Shown here: piece after piece, positions 1 to 5,881 of the stretch
How positions within the stretch are numbered: position 1 is the first letter of the stretch
Layout of the letters: each line of letters starts with the position of its first letter
Origin: an archaeon
GTDB taxonomy: Archaea > Thermoproteota > Nitrososphaeria > Nitrososphaerales > UBA183
Length of the DNA stretch: 6,246 nucleotides
Assembly (NCBI GenBank): GCA_021807225.1
Contig: JAKAPI010000037.1
Span: 1-6,246, forward strand
Reading direction: 5' to 3'
The notes under the pieces: model-generated
What the model was told of the DNA's origin: nothing
Database searches by the model: none
What the model saw: the letters and a program-made list of their open reading frames with translations, nothing else
Program-made: the position numbers and the translations under genes

Positions 1-53
1 GCCTGCACTTCGAAGGCGCGGATGCGCTGATGCTTGTCGGGGGCCGACGGTAG
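1..53 (+). CDS. Possible 3' end of an unidentified gene entering from the left edge
   Basis: Reading from position 3, an open frame of 16 codons ends in TAG at 51-53 and translates as LHFEGADALMLVGGRR. The codons are mostly GC-ending, as in the other genes here. The frame would converge on the signal peptidase gene, leaving about 12 bp between the two stop codons. Frame 1 stops at 28-30. Frame 2 stays open across this stretch, so the assignment rests only on composition and a plausible protein tail. The family cannot be recognised from 16 residues, and a minus-strand gene or intergenic DNA remains possible. Confidence 0.3.
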   Translation, partial: LHFEGADALMLVGGRR

Positions 54-65
54 CGGCCTCTGGGG

Positions 66-596
66 TCACTCTTTGGACGGAGGCTTCCGCTCGTCTTCAT
101 CCCTGTCGACGCCGATCAGCGAGGCCCAGACAACCAGCAGTATGACAATCGACGGGATGTAGTTGAGCCACTGAGGGAGGTTGTGGGAGTCTATGTAGTA
201 CGCGAGCAGCTCGATGTAGGGGATGATCATCACCACCTTCCCTTCAAGGCACTGCTGAGTTATGGGGGAGGTCGCGATTCCCAGCGCCTGGTCGGTCCTG
301 GGGTTGGTCCTGTTGTCGTCCCCTTTGGTGATCAGTCCCTGGCTCGTGACCTGCACCACCCTGTGCACCACCGATACCCCGCTGCTCGAGCAGACCCCAC
401 CATAGACTATGATGTCCCCGACGTGGACCGTGCTGATCGGCACGTTCTGTATTACGACCAGGTCCCCCCCTTCCAGGGTCGGGAGCATGCTGACTCCGTC
501 AACCCTCCTCGCGTCGGTCTGTACGAAGTACGACCAGAAGAGGAGGAAGACGACGAGGGCCACGTAGACCCAGTTCCCTTTCGTCAGAAGCTTCAA
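66..596 (-). CDS. Type I signal peptidase, archaeal/ER (S26B, Sec11-like) type
   Basis: Membrane serine protease that removes signal peptides from exported proteins on the outer face of the cytoplasmic membrane. Numbered from the TTG start at 596 (176 aa), there is a membrane helix at 9-25. The catalytic serine lies in VDGVSMLPTL (Ser36). The general-base box VVHRVV supplies His78, where bacterial enzymes have Lys. The acidic box KGDDN (Asp93/94) is followed by Asp102. A second helix spans about 147-162, ahead of a charged C-terminal tail. Cys69 and Cys116, both predicted extracytoplasmic, could pair. An ATG at 683 would add 29 residues, but the TTG has a strong ribosome-binding site (GAGGTGA, 604-610, 7-nt spacing) and a TATA-like element just upstream. 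The extra codons also include AT-rich ones (TTA, AAA, CGT) unlike the rest of the gene. The family is clear; the start is a judgement. Confidence 0.9.
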   Translation of the reverse strand: MKLLTKGNWVYVALVVFLLFWSYFVQTDARRVDGVSMLPTLEGGDLVVIQNVPISTVHVGDIIVYGGVCSSSGVSVVHRVVQVTSQGLITKGDDNRTNPRTDQALGIATSPITQQCLEGKVVMIIPYIELLAYYIDSHNLPQWLNYIPSIVILLVVWASLIGVDRDEDERKPPSKE

Positions 597-603
597 GGCG
601 AGG

Positions 604-610
604 TCACCTC
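604..610 (-). promoter_or_regulatory. Ribosome-binding site that favours the TTG start of the signal peptidase
   Basis: On the minus strand GAGGTGA is followed by seven bases and then TTG (596-594). It matches the core of the canonical GGAGGTGA Shine-Dalgarno sequence. No comparable motif lies in front of the upstream ATG at 683. This supports a 176-residue protein over a 205-residue one. Confidence 0.6.
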
Positions 611-621
611 TTCCGAGTCTG

Positions 622-636
622 GTTAAACGTTTTAAT
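622..636. promoter_or_regulatory. Putative bidirectional TATA element between signal peptidase and small membrane protein gene
   Basis: The 13-base stretch TTAAACGTTTTAA (623-635) is nearly palindromic and is the only AT-rich island in this GC-rich neighbourhood. Archaeal transcription starts about 25-27 nt beyond the TATA centre. Leftward this predicts a start near 602, just upstream of the TTG at 596; as the predicted start would then fall inside or next to the ribosome-binding site, the exact position is uncertain. Rightward it predicts a start near 655, about 40 nt before the TTG at 697. Both assignments are inferred from position and composition. Confidence 0.45.
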
Positions 637-696
637 GCAGACGGTCGAAGTTCTCGCCACCGGGTCTCTGACACGAAGTCCATAGTCTACCTTGCC

Positions 697-984
697 TTGG
701 CCGACTTGCTGCTACTGGCGGCTCTTGTCTGGGTCGAGTCAGACCTCCAGGGACGGATCTCCTATGCCACACGCGTGCTCGGCTACTCGGTCTCCTTCTC
801 CTACGCTCCTTTCACCCAGTACTTCACCATGTTCAGCAGCAAAGTCAGGCTGACGAGCCCTCCCACCCTCGACTGGATACAGGTGCTCGCGGTCGTGCTG
901 GTGCTCCTCAACGCCTGGGCCGCCTATACTTTCCTGACCTCCAGGCGGGGTAACTTCGTGAAAGCTCCGGCCGCATCAGTGTGA
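697..984 (+). CDS. Small two-helix membrane protein of unknown function
   Basis: The product is 95 aa. An N-terminal hydrophobic segment (about 3-13) is followed by a roughly 45-residue polar loop rich in Ser, Tyr and Phe. A second, clear helix (about 61-80, IQVLAVVLVLLNAWAAYTFL) leads to a short basic tail containing SRRGNFVK. By the positive-inside rule the tail is cytoplasmic and the loop external. Codons end strongly in G or C, which supports real coding. The TTG at 697 is the first usable start. The frame stays open further upstream and would lengthen the first helix (IVYLALADLLLL), but it offers no ATG, GTG or TTG there. There is no obvious ribosome-binding site. The gene is divergent from the signal peptidase and convergent with the CAP-like gene. 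I do not recognise a family. Confidence 0.6.
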   Translation: MADLLLLAALVWVESDLQGRISYATRVLGYSVSFSYAPFTQYFTMFSSKVRLTSPPTLDWIQVLAVVLVLLNAWAAYTFLTSRRGNFVKAPAASV

Positions 985-1064
985 CCCGAGTTTCTCCCCT
1001 GAGGGTGGACTCTGCTCGCTTGGAGGTGATGCAGGCGGCGGCCGGGGGCCGTCGTGCTTCGCGC

Positions 1065-2297
1065 TTAGCTCCCGAGTATCACTACGAGCCAGGTGGTGCC
1101 TCCGGCCAGGATGGTCTGGCACCCGAATCCCTGGAAGTACTGCGTGATGTTGACGTTGGTCCCGAGTATCTCGTAGATTGGACAGGGTAACTCGACGTCC
1201 AAGTAGGGCGCGTGGCCGACGTAGTATCCGAACCAGGTATAATTGGTGTCCTCGAGGGCGGCCCAGTGCCCTGGCGCGTGGGCGGCCAGGAAGCTGGCGA
1301 AGCTGGTCGGGGTCTCCCGCGCCGGGAACAGGAGCAGCTCGTCCACCGAGTGCCAACTAGGGTACTGGCCGAAGAAGCTCGACGCGTTCGCCGCCAGGCC
1401 GTAGTCTGATATCGAGTAGTTGGCAGACGCGGTCCTGAACCTCAGCGCTGCGAAGGCGTCCAAGGTGGTGTTCTCCACGAGCTGGTGATTGCCTCGCCCC
1501 TGGTTCACCGCGGCAAGGAAGCGGCCCACCCATATCGACCCTACCCCTCCCGCCGGGTACGCTTCCCCGAAGCCCTGCCTGTACACGAAGGGGCTTCCGT
1601 TGCTCGTCCCGCGTATCTCGACATAGTAGCTGAATGACTTGTTGACGGGGAGCATGTTCGGAACGACCTGGGTGACTGTGCAGAAGTCAGAGGGGAGCCA
1701 GCTCGATGGACACCCCCCGACTATCCGCGGGGCGACCCAGGTGAGTCCGCCGGCGGTGGAGTTCGAGCTGTAGCCTTCCATGGAGAGGTAGACCGTGGGG
1801 TCCGTCACCGGTTCGAACCCGACGTTGCGTGTCACTATCGTGATGTTGACGAAGCCGAAGTCGGACGACGAGACTGGAGCCTCGTCGATCTCCACTATCT
1901 GTGGCGGGTTGTACTCGACATGGGGGGAGTCGAACTCCTCGGCTGCCTGCAGCGCTCCATGGCTGAAGTAAAGCAGGGCTGTGTGGTTCCCGGACGTTAC
2001 CGTCTCCTCCGCGCTGTAGGGGGCCCGGCCGTACCCGAAGAGCCGGTAGGCGGGCGTCGCGTACGACACTATGCCGCTGGGGGGGAGTTGGTAGGACTCC
2101 AGGCAGCTAGCCTCTTCGGCCGTCGCCTGAGAAGCTGGGACGGGGAAGCCGCCGGGAAAACAGGCGGCGTATCCGGGAGCGTACGCTCCTGGAACCGACA
2201 CCGAGGTGCCGTAGGGGAAGACCGGCGCGGCCAGGAACGCGATGAAATAGACTGCGCAGGCGACTTCGACCCACAGATGGGCCCCTACAGACCGCAA
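1065..2297 (-). CDS. Secreted protein with C-terminal CAP/YkwD-like domain
   Basis: The product is 410 aa and starts at TTG 2297. Residues 9-27 form a signal peptide or N-terminal anchor. About 145-230 looks like a beta-rich Ig/CARDB-type domain (FVNITIVTRNVG, later FSYYVEIRG). Residues 274-361 resemble a CAP (SCP/PR-1, YkwD) domain: a helix around LDAFAALRF, then His316 and Glu320 in SWHSVDE, then APGHWAALEDTNYTWFG (341-357). The last segment aligns by eye with the bacterial pattern SPGHRANIL..NYT.IG, giving His344. The end (TTWLVVILGS) would be the closing strand. Outside the leader there are three cysteine pairs (46/65, 196/206, 372/393) and ten N-glycosylation sequons, which suits an exported, disulphide-bonded glycoprotein. 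CAP proteins vary in function, so no activity is assigned. The domain call is from motif recognition only. It is transcribed opposite to the transporter operon. Confidence 0.75.
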   Translation of the reverse strand: MRSVGAHLWVEVACAVYFIAFLAAPVFPYGTSVSVPGAYAPGYAACFPGGFPVPASQATAEEASCLESYQLPPSGIVSYATPAYRLFGYGRAPYSAEETVTSGNHTALLYFSHGALQAAEEFDSPHVEYNPPQIVEIDEAPVSSSDFGFVNITIVTRNVGFEPVTDPTVYLSMEGYSSNSTAGGLTWVAPRIVGGCPSSWLPSDFCTVTQVVPNMLPVNKSFSYYVEIRGTSNGSPFVYRQGFGEAYPAGGVGSIWVGRFLAAVNQGRGNHQLVENTTLDAFAALRFRTASANYSISDYGLAANASSFFGQYPSWHSVDELLLFPARETPTSFASFLAAHAPGHWAALEDTNYTWFGYYVGHAPYLDVELPCPIYEILGTNVNITQYFQGFGCQTILAGGTTWLVVILGS

Positions 2298-2321
2298 ACG
2301 GGAATGCTGGCGAGCCCGCCA

Positions 2322-2331
2322 CGCTTATACT
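2322..2331 (-). promoter_or_regulatory. TATA-like element for the CAP-like protein gene
   Basis: The minus strand reads AAAAATCAGTATAAGCG, with TATAAG at 2329-2324 in an otherwise GC-rich 81-bp gap. The centre lies about 30 nt before the TTG at 2297, so the transcript would have almost no leader. This suggests that the gene has its own promoter even though it lies in tandem behind the gene at 2379-2963. Confidence 0.5.
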
Positions 2332-2378
2332 GATTTTTACCACCGCCGTCCAAGTCGAGCTTGCGCCCCCCACCGGCG

Positions 2379-2963
2379 TCAGGCTCGACTCCCCGAGTCT
2401 CCCTTCCGGCCGGCAGCCAACGACTTCATCACTTCCCTCTCTGCCCTCCTCCGGTCCCCCACCTCGTGGAAGTAGTAGACCATCAGCGCGGTTACGATCA
2501 CAGCGAACATCGCTGGGAAAGTGTAGATCCTGACCACATAGAACGGCGACCAGACCGAGCTGACAGCCAGCCGGAAACCGGTCCCGTTGTAGGACACCAC
2601 GTAAATGCCGTAGGCCTGCGAAGCTGGGGAGACGATGGTGTCGTTGGACGTCGACCCCAGGGGCCTGTCGAACTGAATGTCGGGGGACCCTGTCGGGTTC
2701 ACGACGGACTGGGCCGAGGGGAAGAACGACAGCACCACGGTCCCGGGGAGGTACCCCGAGATCTGCACGCTGATGGGGACCCCCTCCGGGACGGTAGGTA
2801 TGTAATAGGCGCTGATGGCATAGGTCGAGTTCCCATAGGGGAGCTCGGGGCCGTCATGCACCGCCACCTGAGGATAGGTCACCTGAGGCAGTGCTACCGT
2901 TGCGAGGGCGAAGACCAGCGACGCCCCCAGGGCGGCTGTCGATAGCGCTTCCCGTCTGTCCAT
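2379..2963 (-). CDS. Bitopic/two-helix membrane protein with external beta-rich domain, unknown family
   Basis: From the ATG at 2963 the product is 194 aa. The N-terminus is MDRREALSTA, then a hydrophobic segment at about 7-25 (signal peptide or anchor). An external region of about 120 residues follows, rich in Tyr, Ser, Pro and Val, with three sequons (Asn45, Asn107, Asn126) and no cysteine. A membrane helix at about 148-165 (FPAMFAVIVTALMVYYF) leads to a basic cytoplasmic tail. Longer starts exist (ATG 2978, GTG 3020). ATG 2963 is preferred because a TATA-like element is centred 27 nt upstream, which predicts a leaderless mRNA starting at that A. The gene is divergent from the transporter operon and in tandem with the CAP-like gene (81-bp gap). 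The shape suggests a surface-exposed domain tethered at its C-terminus. I recognise no family. Confidence 0.7.
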   Translation of the reverse strand: MDRREALSTAALGASLVFALATVALPQVTYPQVAVHDGPELPYGNSTYAISAYYIPTVPEGVPISVQISGYLPGTVVLSFFPSAQSVVNPTGSPDIQFDRPLGSTSNDTIVSPASQAYGIYVVSYNGTGFRLAVSSVWSPFYVVRIYTFPAMFAVIVTALMVYYFHEVGDRRRAEREVMKSLAAGRKGDSGSRA

Positions 2964-2984
2964 GGATTTTGCCCCCATGGTAAC

Positions 2985-2995
2985 AGTATTTATTG
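2985..2995. promoter_or_regulatory. Putative shared TATA island for the divergent membrane protein gene and transporter operon
   Basis: AT-rich island AGTATTTATTG (plus strand), or CAATAAATACT (minus strand), centred near 2990. Leftward, a 27-nt spacing lands on the A of ATG 2963, typical of a leaderless archaeal mRNA. Rightward, the same spacing lands near 3016, just before the TTG at 3024 proposed for the permease B gene. The sequence is an imperfect TATA box in both directions, so use in either is inferred. Confidence 0.45.
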
Positions 2996-3023
2996 CCGGG
3001 TATTGACCGGTTGCCTTCACAGC

Positions 3024-3998
3024 TTGAGCAGCCCATGGATCTACGTGATTCGGCGGATACTGTTCATGATACCTGTTTTCCTCGCCGTGTCGATTCTAAC
3101 CTACTTCGTCACAGCGGCGGCAGGGAACCCGATAGACATCGTAAAATTTGGATTGAAGAACCTCTCCCCGGCCCAGCTGCAGTTCCTCATCAACTACTAC
3201 CACGTTAACGACCCTGTCTACATACGGTACTTCTACTGGCTCTGGGACTTCGTCCACGGCAACCTCGGCCAGTCGCTGGTCCTCGGAGGGCCCGTCGCGG
3301 GACTCGTCGTCCCCTGGATTGGGACGACCCTGGAGCTCCAGCTCACTTCGCTCTTCCTGAGCATCGCCATAGCGATCCCGGTCGCTGTCTACTCGGCCAA
3401 GCACCCCGGGTCCAAGGGGGACGCCACCATAACCAGCGTCAGCATCTTCGGGTTCTCCATCCCTGTCTTCTGGTTAGGGATAGAGCTCATACTCTTGTTC
3501 TCTTTGGACCTGAAGTGGCTGCCATCCTTCGGCGCGATAACGCCCTATCCCCCCTACATCGGAGGGAACATCATAATCGACAACCTGGTGCACATGATCA
3601 TGCCCACAGCGGTCCTCACCTTCGCCTCGGTCGCGGTCTTCGTGCGCCTGCTCCGCGCCAACATGGTCGAGACGCTGAGGCAGGACTACGTCCTCGGTGC
3701 CCGGGCTAGCGGCGTACCAGAGCGGGCGGTGACCTACAAGCACGCCCTGAAGAACGCGGTCACCCCCGTGGTCACCATCCTCGGCCTGTCCTTCGCTCTT
3801 GCACTCGGCGGCGCCCCTGCCACGGAGACCACCTTCTCCTGGCCCGGGCTCGGGTACCAGTTCGTCCAGGCGGCGACCGTCCTCGACCTCCCGGTCATTC
3901 AGGGGATAACTATGATCATCAGCATCATGGCGCTAATCGCTAACCTGATAACCGACCTTGTCTACGGGGTCCTCGACCCCAGGGTGCGAATAGAGTGA
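3024..3998 (+). CDS. dppB: Opp/Dpp-type ABC transporter permease, B subunit
   Basis: One of two membrane subunits of an oligo/dipeptide-type ABC importer in the cytoplasmic membrane. From TTG 3024 it is 324 aa, normal for the family. The N-terminus shows the classic IRRILFMIPVFLAVSILTYF (helix about 12-31). The external stretch with HVNDPVYIRYFYWL and GNLGQSL (about 60-85) is typical of B subunits. The cytoplasmic EAA loop, which docks the ATPases, is at about 221-244 (DYVLGARASGVPERAV, with conserved Gly). The C-terminus carries TTFSWPGLGYQFVQA and LDPRVR, both family hallmarks. Other starts are TTG 3003 (331 aa, but upstream of the predicted transcription start) and GTG 3045 (only two residues before the RR pair). 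It overlaps the next gene by 4 nt. The substrate (di-, oligopeptide, nickel or sugar) cannot be read from the permease, so the symbol is nominal. Confidence 0.92.
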   Translation: MSSPWIYVIRRILFMIPVFLAVSILTYFVTAAAGNPIDIVKFGLKNLSPAQLQFLINYYHVNDPVYIRYFYWLWDFVHGNLGQSLVLGGPVAGLVVPWIGTTLELQLTSLFLSIAIAIPVAVYSAKHPGSKGDATITSVSIFGFSIPVFWLGIELILLFSLDLKWLPSFGAITPYPPYIGGNIIIDNLVHMIMPTAVLTFASVAVFVRLLRANMVETLRQDYVLGARASGVPERAVTYKHALKNAVTPVVTILGLSFALALGGAPATETTFSWPGLGYQFVQAATVLDLPVIQGITMIISIMALIANLITDLVYGVLDPRVRIE

Positions 3999-4894
3999 CC
4001 GCAGCTCCAAAGAAGAGGAGGTCTGCCGGCCAGTGGGCCGTCGCCTGGAGGAGACTCCGTCGGAACAAGATTGGGCTGGCCGGGTTGGGTCTGATCCTCT
4101 TCTTCTTGTTCGCCGCCGTGTACGGGTACTTCTTCGCCCCCTACCCAGCCAGGGACTTCGTCTGCCTCTTCCAGAACTGCGTGAGCATGCCCCCGTTCGT
4201 CAGCTGGGCGCACCCCCTCGGGACGGAGCGCTCTGGCTTGGACATCTACAGTGAGATCCTACACAGCATCCCCAACGACTTGATGGTCGGGCTCGGTGCG
4301 ACCGCCATCAGCGTGGTCATAGGCGTCCTGGTGGGGGCGGCGGCCGGCTACGCGAGAGGGGTTGGAGGCGCCCTGCTCCTCGGGCTCGCCCAGGTCTTCC
4401 TGGTGATCCCAGTCCTGGTCTTCATCCTTCTCTTTTCGAGGATATTCCTGCTCGTCGTGGCCCAAGGCTTCGGCCTCTACCTGATCATAATCATCCTAGG
4501 CGTATTCGGCTGGTCCGGGATCGCCTACGTCGCCAGGGGGGAAATATTCAGGGTCAGAGAGCTCGAGTACATACAGGCCGAGAAGGCGATAGGCGCCGGG
4601 AGGATGAGGATACTCTTCAGGCATATTGTGCCAAACATCCTTTCCCCGGTGGTGGTCTACTCCACTCTCCTCATAGCCACCAACATCCTGGTCGAGGTGG
4701 TCATCTACTTCCTCGGATTCGGAGACGCCCACGTGTCTACGTTGGGTGCGCTCATCCAAGACGGATTCCCTACCATCGCTGAAACCTGGTGGGTGGCGAC
4801 ATTCCCCGGCATCGTCGTGGTGCTCATGGTCCTCGGGTTCAACCTCCTCGGGGACGGGCTGTCAGACGCGCTGAACCCGAGGCTAAGGGAGTAG
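3995..4894 (+). CDS. dppC: Opp/Dpp-type ABC transporter permease, C subunit
   Basis: The second channel subunit, 299 aa. The N-terminal cytoplasmic segment (WRRLRRNKIGLAG) and first helix (about 27-47) are typical of C subunits. They are followed by the external hallmark HPLGTERSGLDIYSEIL (73-89). The EAA loop is at 191-214 (EYIQAEKAIGAGRMRI, then FRHIVPN). The ending contains WWVATFPGIVVVLMVLGFN and GDGLSDALNPRLRE, as in most family members. The start is GTG, sharing GTGA with the stop of the B gene, so translation is probably coupled. An AGGGTG 8 nt upstream may act as a ribosome-binding site. A Cys57/Cys62 pair sits in the predicted external loop after helix 1, which is not a usual feature of this subunit. 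Confidence 0.93.
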   Translation: MTAAPKKRRSAGQWAVAWRRLRRNKIGLAGLGLILFFLFAAVYGYFFAPYPARDFVCLFQNCVSMPPFVSWAHPLGTERSGLDIYSEILHSIPNDLMVGLGATAISVVIGVLVGAAAGYARGVGGALLLGLAQVFLVIPVLVFILLFSRIFLLVVAQGFGLYLIIIILGVFGWSGIAYVARGEIFRVRELEYIQAEKAIGAGRMRILFRHIVPNILSPVVVYSTLLIATNILVEVVIYFLGFGDAHVSTLGALIQDGFPTIAETWWVATFPGIVVVLMVLGFNLLGDGLSDALNPRLRE

Positions 4895-4900
4895 AACTGG

Positions 4901-5881
4901 TTGGGAACGCTCCTGAAGGTCGACGACCTGAGGACGTACTTCTTCACTGAAGCTGGGATCGTGAAGGCGGTGGACGGGGTTGGTTTCGAGCTGGAGGAGG
5001 GGGGCTCGCTGGGGTTCGTCGGGGAGTCCGGGTCGGGAAAGACCATTACCGCCCTTTCAGTAATGGGCGTGATTCCCCGACCGGGGAAGATCGTGTCGGG
5101 CTCCATCAACTACAGAGGGGAGAACCTCGTCGGCAAGTCGGAAAAGGAGCTCAGGAGGGTCAGAGGGAAAAAGATCGGCTACGTGTCACAGGATCCCAAC
5201 TCTTCGCTGGACCCGCTCTTCACCGTCGGCTCCCAGCTCACGGAGGTGATCCGAGCCCACAAGGAAACTACGAAGGAGTCAGCCAAAGAGGAGGCGCTTT
5301 CGCTGCTCAAGCTGGTCAGCATACCTGAGCCCGAGGCCCGCCTGAAAGCCTACCCCCACGAGCTCAGCGGCGGCATGAAACAGAGGATAGCCATCGCCAG
5401 AGCCATCGCCGGCCAGCCGGAGCTGCTGATCGCCGACGAGCCGACCACCAACCTCGACGTCACCATCCAGGCGCAGATACTCGAACTGCTGACGAACCTC
5501 CAGAGCGAGCTCAAGATGGCCCTTATCATGATCACGCACGACATGGGGATCATCGCTGAAACAACGAAGCGCGTCGTCGTCTTCTACGCCGGGATGAAGG
5601 CGGAGAACGCGGAAACGGTCGACATATTCGGCTCCCCAAAGCACCCCTACACCAGCGCGCTGCTCGCCTCCATACCGCGGACCACAGTGAGGAGGGAGCT
5701 GATCCCCATCCCAGGGAACATACCGAACCTGATCTCCCCGCCTGAAGGGTGCAGGTATCACCCGCGGTGTCCATACGTCGTCGACAAGTGCAAGCAACAG
5801 GTCCCCCCTTGGGAGAGCTCGGGCCCTCACCGGATGGTCGCATGCCACAGATGGAAGGAGTTGACACTCGAGAGTGGGTGA
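4901..5881 (+). CDS. dppD: Opp/Dpp-type ABC transporter ATP-binding protein, D subunit
   Basis: Cytoplasmic ATPase subunit that drives uptake, 326 aa. All ABC motifs are intact: Walker A GESGSGKT (41-48), Q-loop Gln97 in SQDPNSSLDP, signature LSGGMKQR (155-162), Walker B LLIADEP (175-181), D-loop NLDV (184-187) and H-loop His213. The C-terminal oligopeptide-transporter extension begins near KHPYTSALLASIP (247-259). It carries four cysteines (284, 290, 297, 315) in CRYHPRCPYVVDKC...ACHR, the conserved set thought to hold an iron-sulphur cluster in this subfamily. The start is TTG, 6 nt after the C-gene stop, with GGGAG 9 nt upstream. It overlaps the next gene by 8 nt. Substrate unknown. Confidence 0.94.
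   Translation: MGTLLKVDDLRTYFFTEAGIVKAVDGVGFELEEGGSLGFVGESGSGKTITALSVMGVIPRPGKIVSGSINYRGENLVGKSEKELRRVRGKKIGYVSQDPNSSLDPLFTVGSQLTEVIRAHKETTKESAKEEALSLLKLVSIPEPEARLKAYPHELSGGMKQRIAIARAIAGQPELLIADEPTTNLDVTIQAQILELLTNLQSELKMALIMITHDMGIIAETTKRVVVFYAGMKAENAETVDIFGSPKHPYTSALLASIPRTTVRRELIPIPGNIPNLISPPEGCRYHPRCPYVVDKCKQQVPPWESSGPHRMVACHRWKELTLESG

Noticed and set aside
183..626. Long plus-strand open frame opposite the signal peptidase
   Set aside because: It is antisense to a gene with clear catalytic motifs; its product is rich in His, Arg and Asp with no recognisable domain, typical of a GC-rich shadow frame.
985..1064. Possible terminator between the two convergent genes (CCCTGAGGG near 996-1004)
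   Set aside because: The inverted repeat has 4-bp arms and a 1-nt loop, so it cannot form a useful hairpin, and there is no clear T-tract.
981..1190. Plus-strand frame starting at the end of the small membrane protein gene
   Set aside because: More than half lies antisense to the CAP-like gene and the product has no recognisable feature.
976..1356. Minus-strand open frame overlapping the 3' end of the CAP-like gene in another frame
   Set aside because: Its Arg/Pro/Gly-rich composition without motifs is a frame-shifted shadow of the CAP-like gene.
2298..2378. Terminator between the two tandem minus-strand genes
   Set aside because: On the minus strand the gap has a run of A, not T, before the TATA-like element; the T run is on the plus strand, where no gene ends.
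2361..2945. 194-aa plus-strand frame opposite the 2379-2963 gene
   Set aside because: The minus-strand frame has a leader, a membrane helix and a well-placed promoter; this one is His/Arg/Gly-rich and looks like an antisense shadow.
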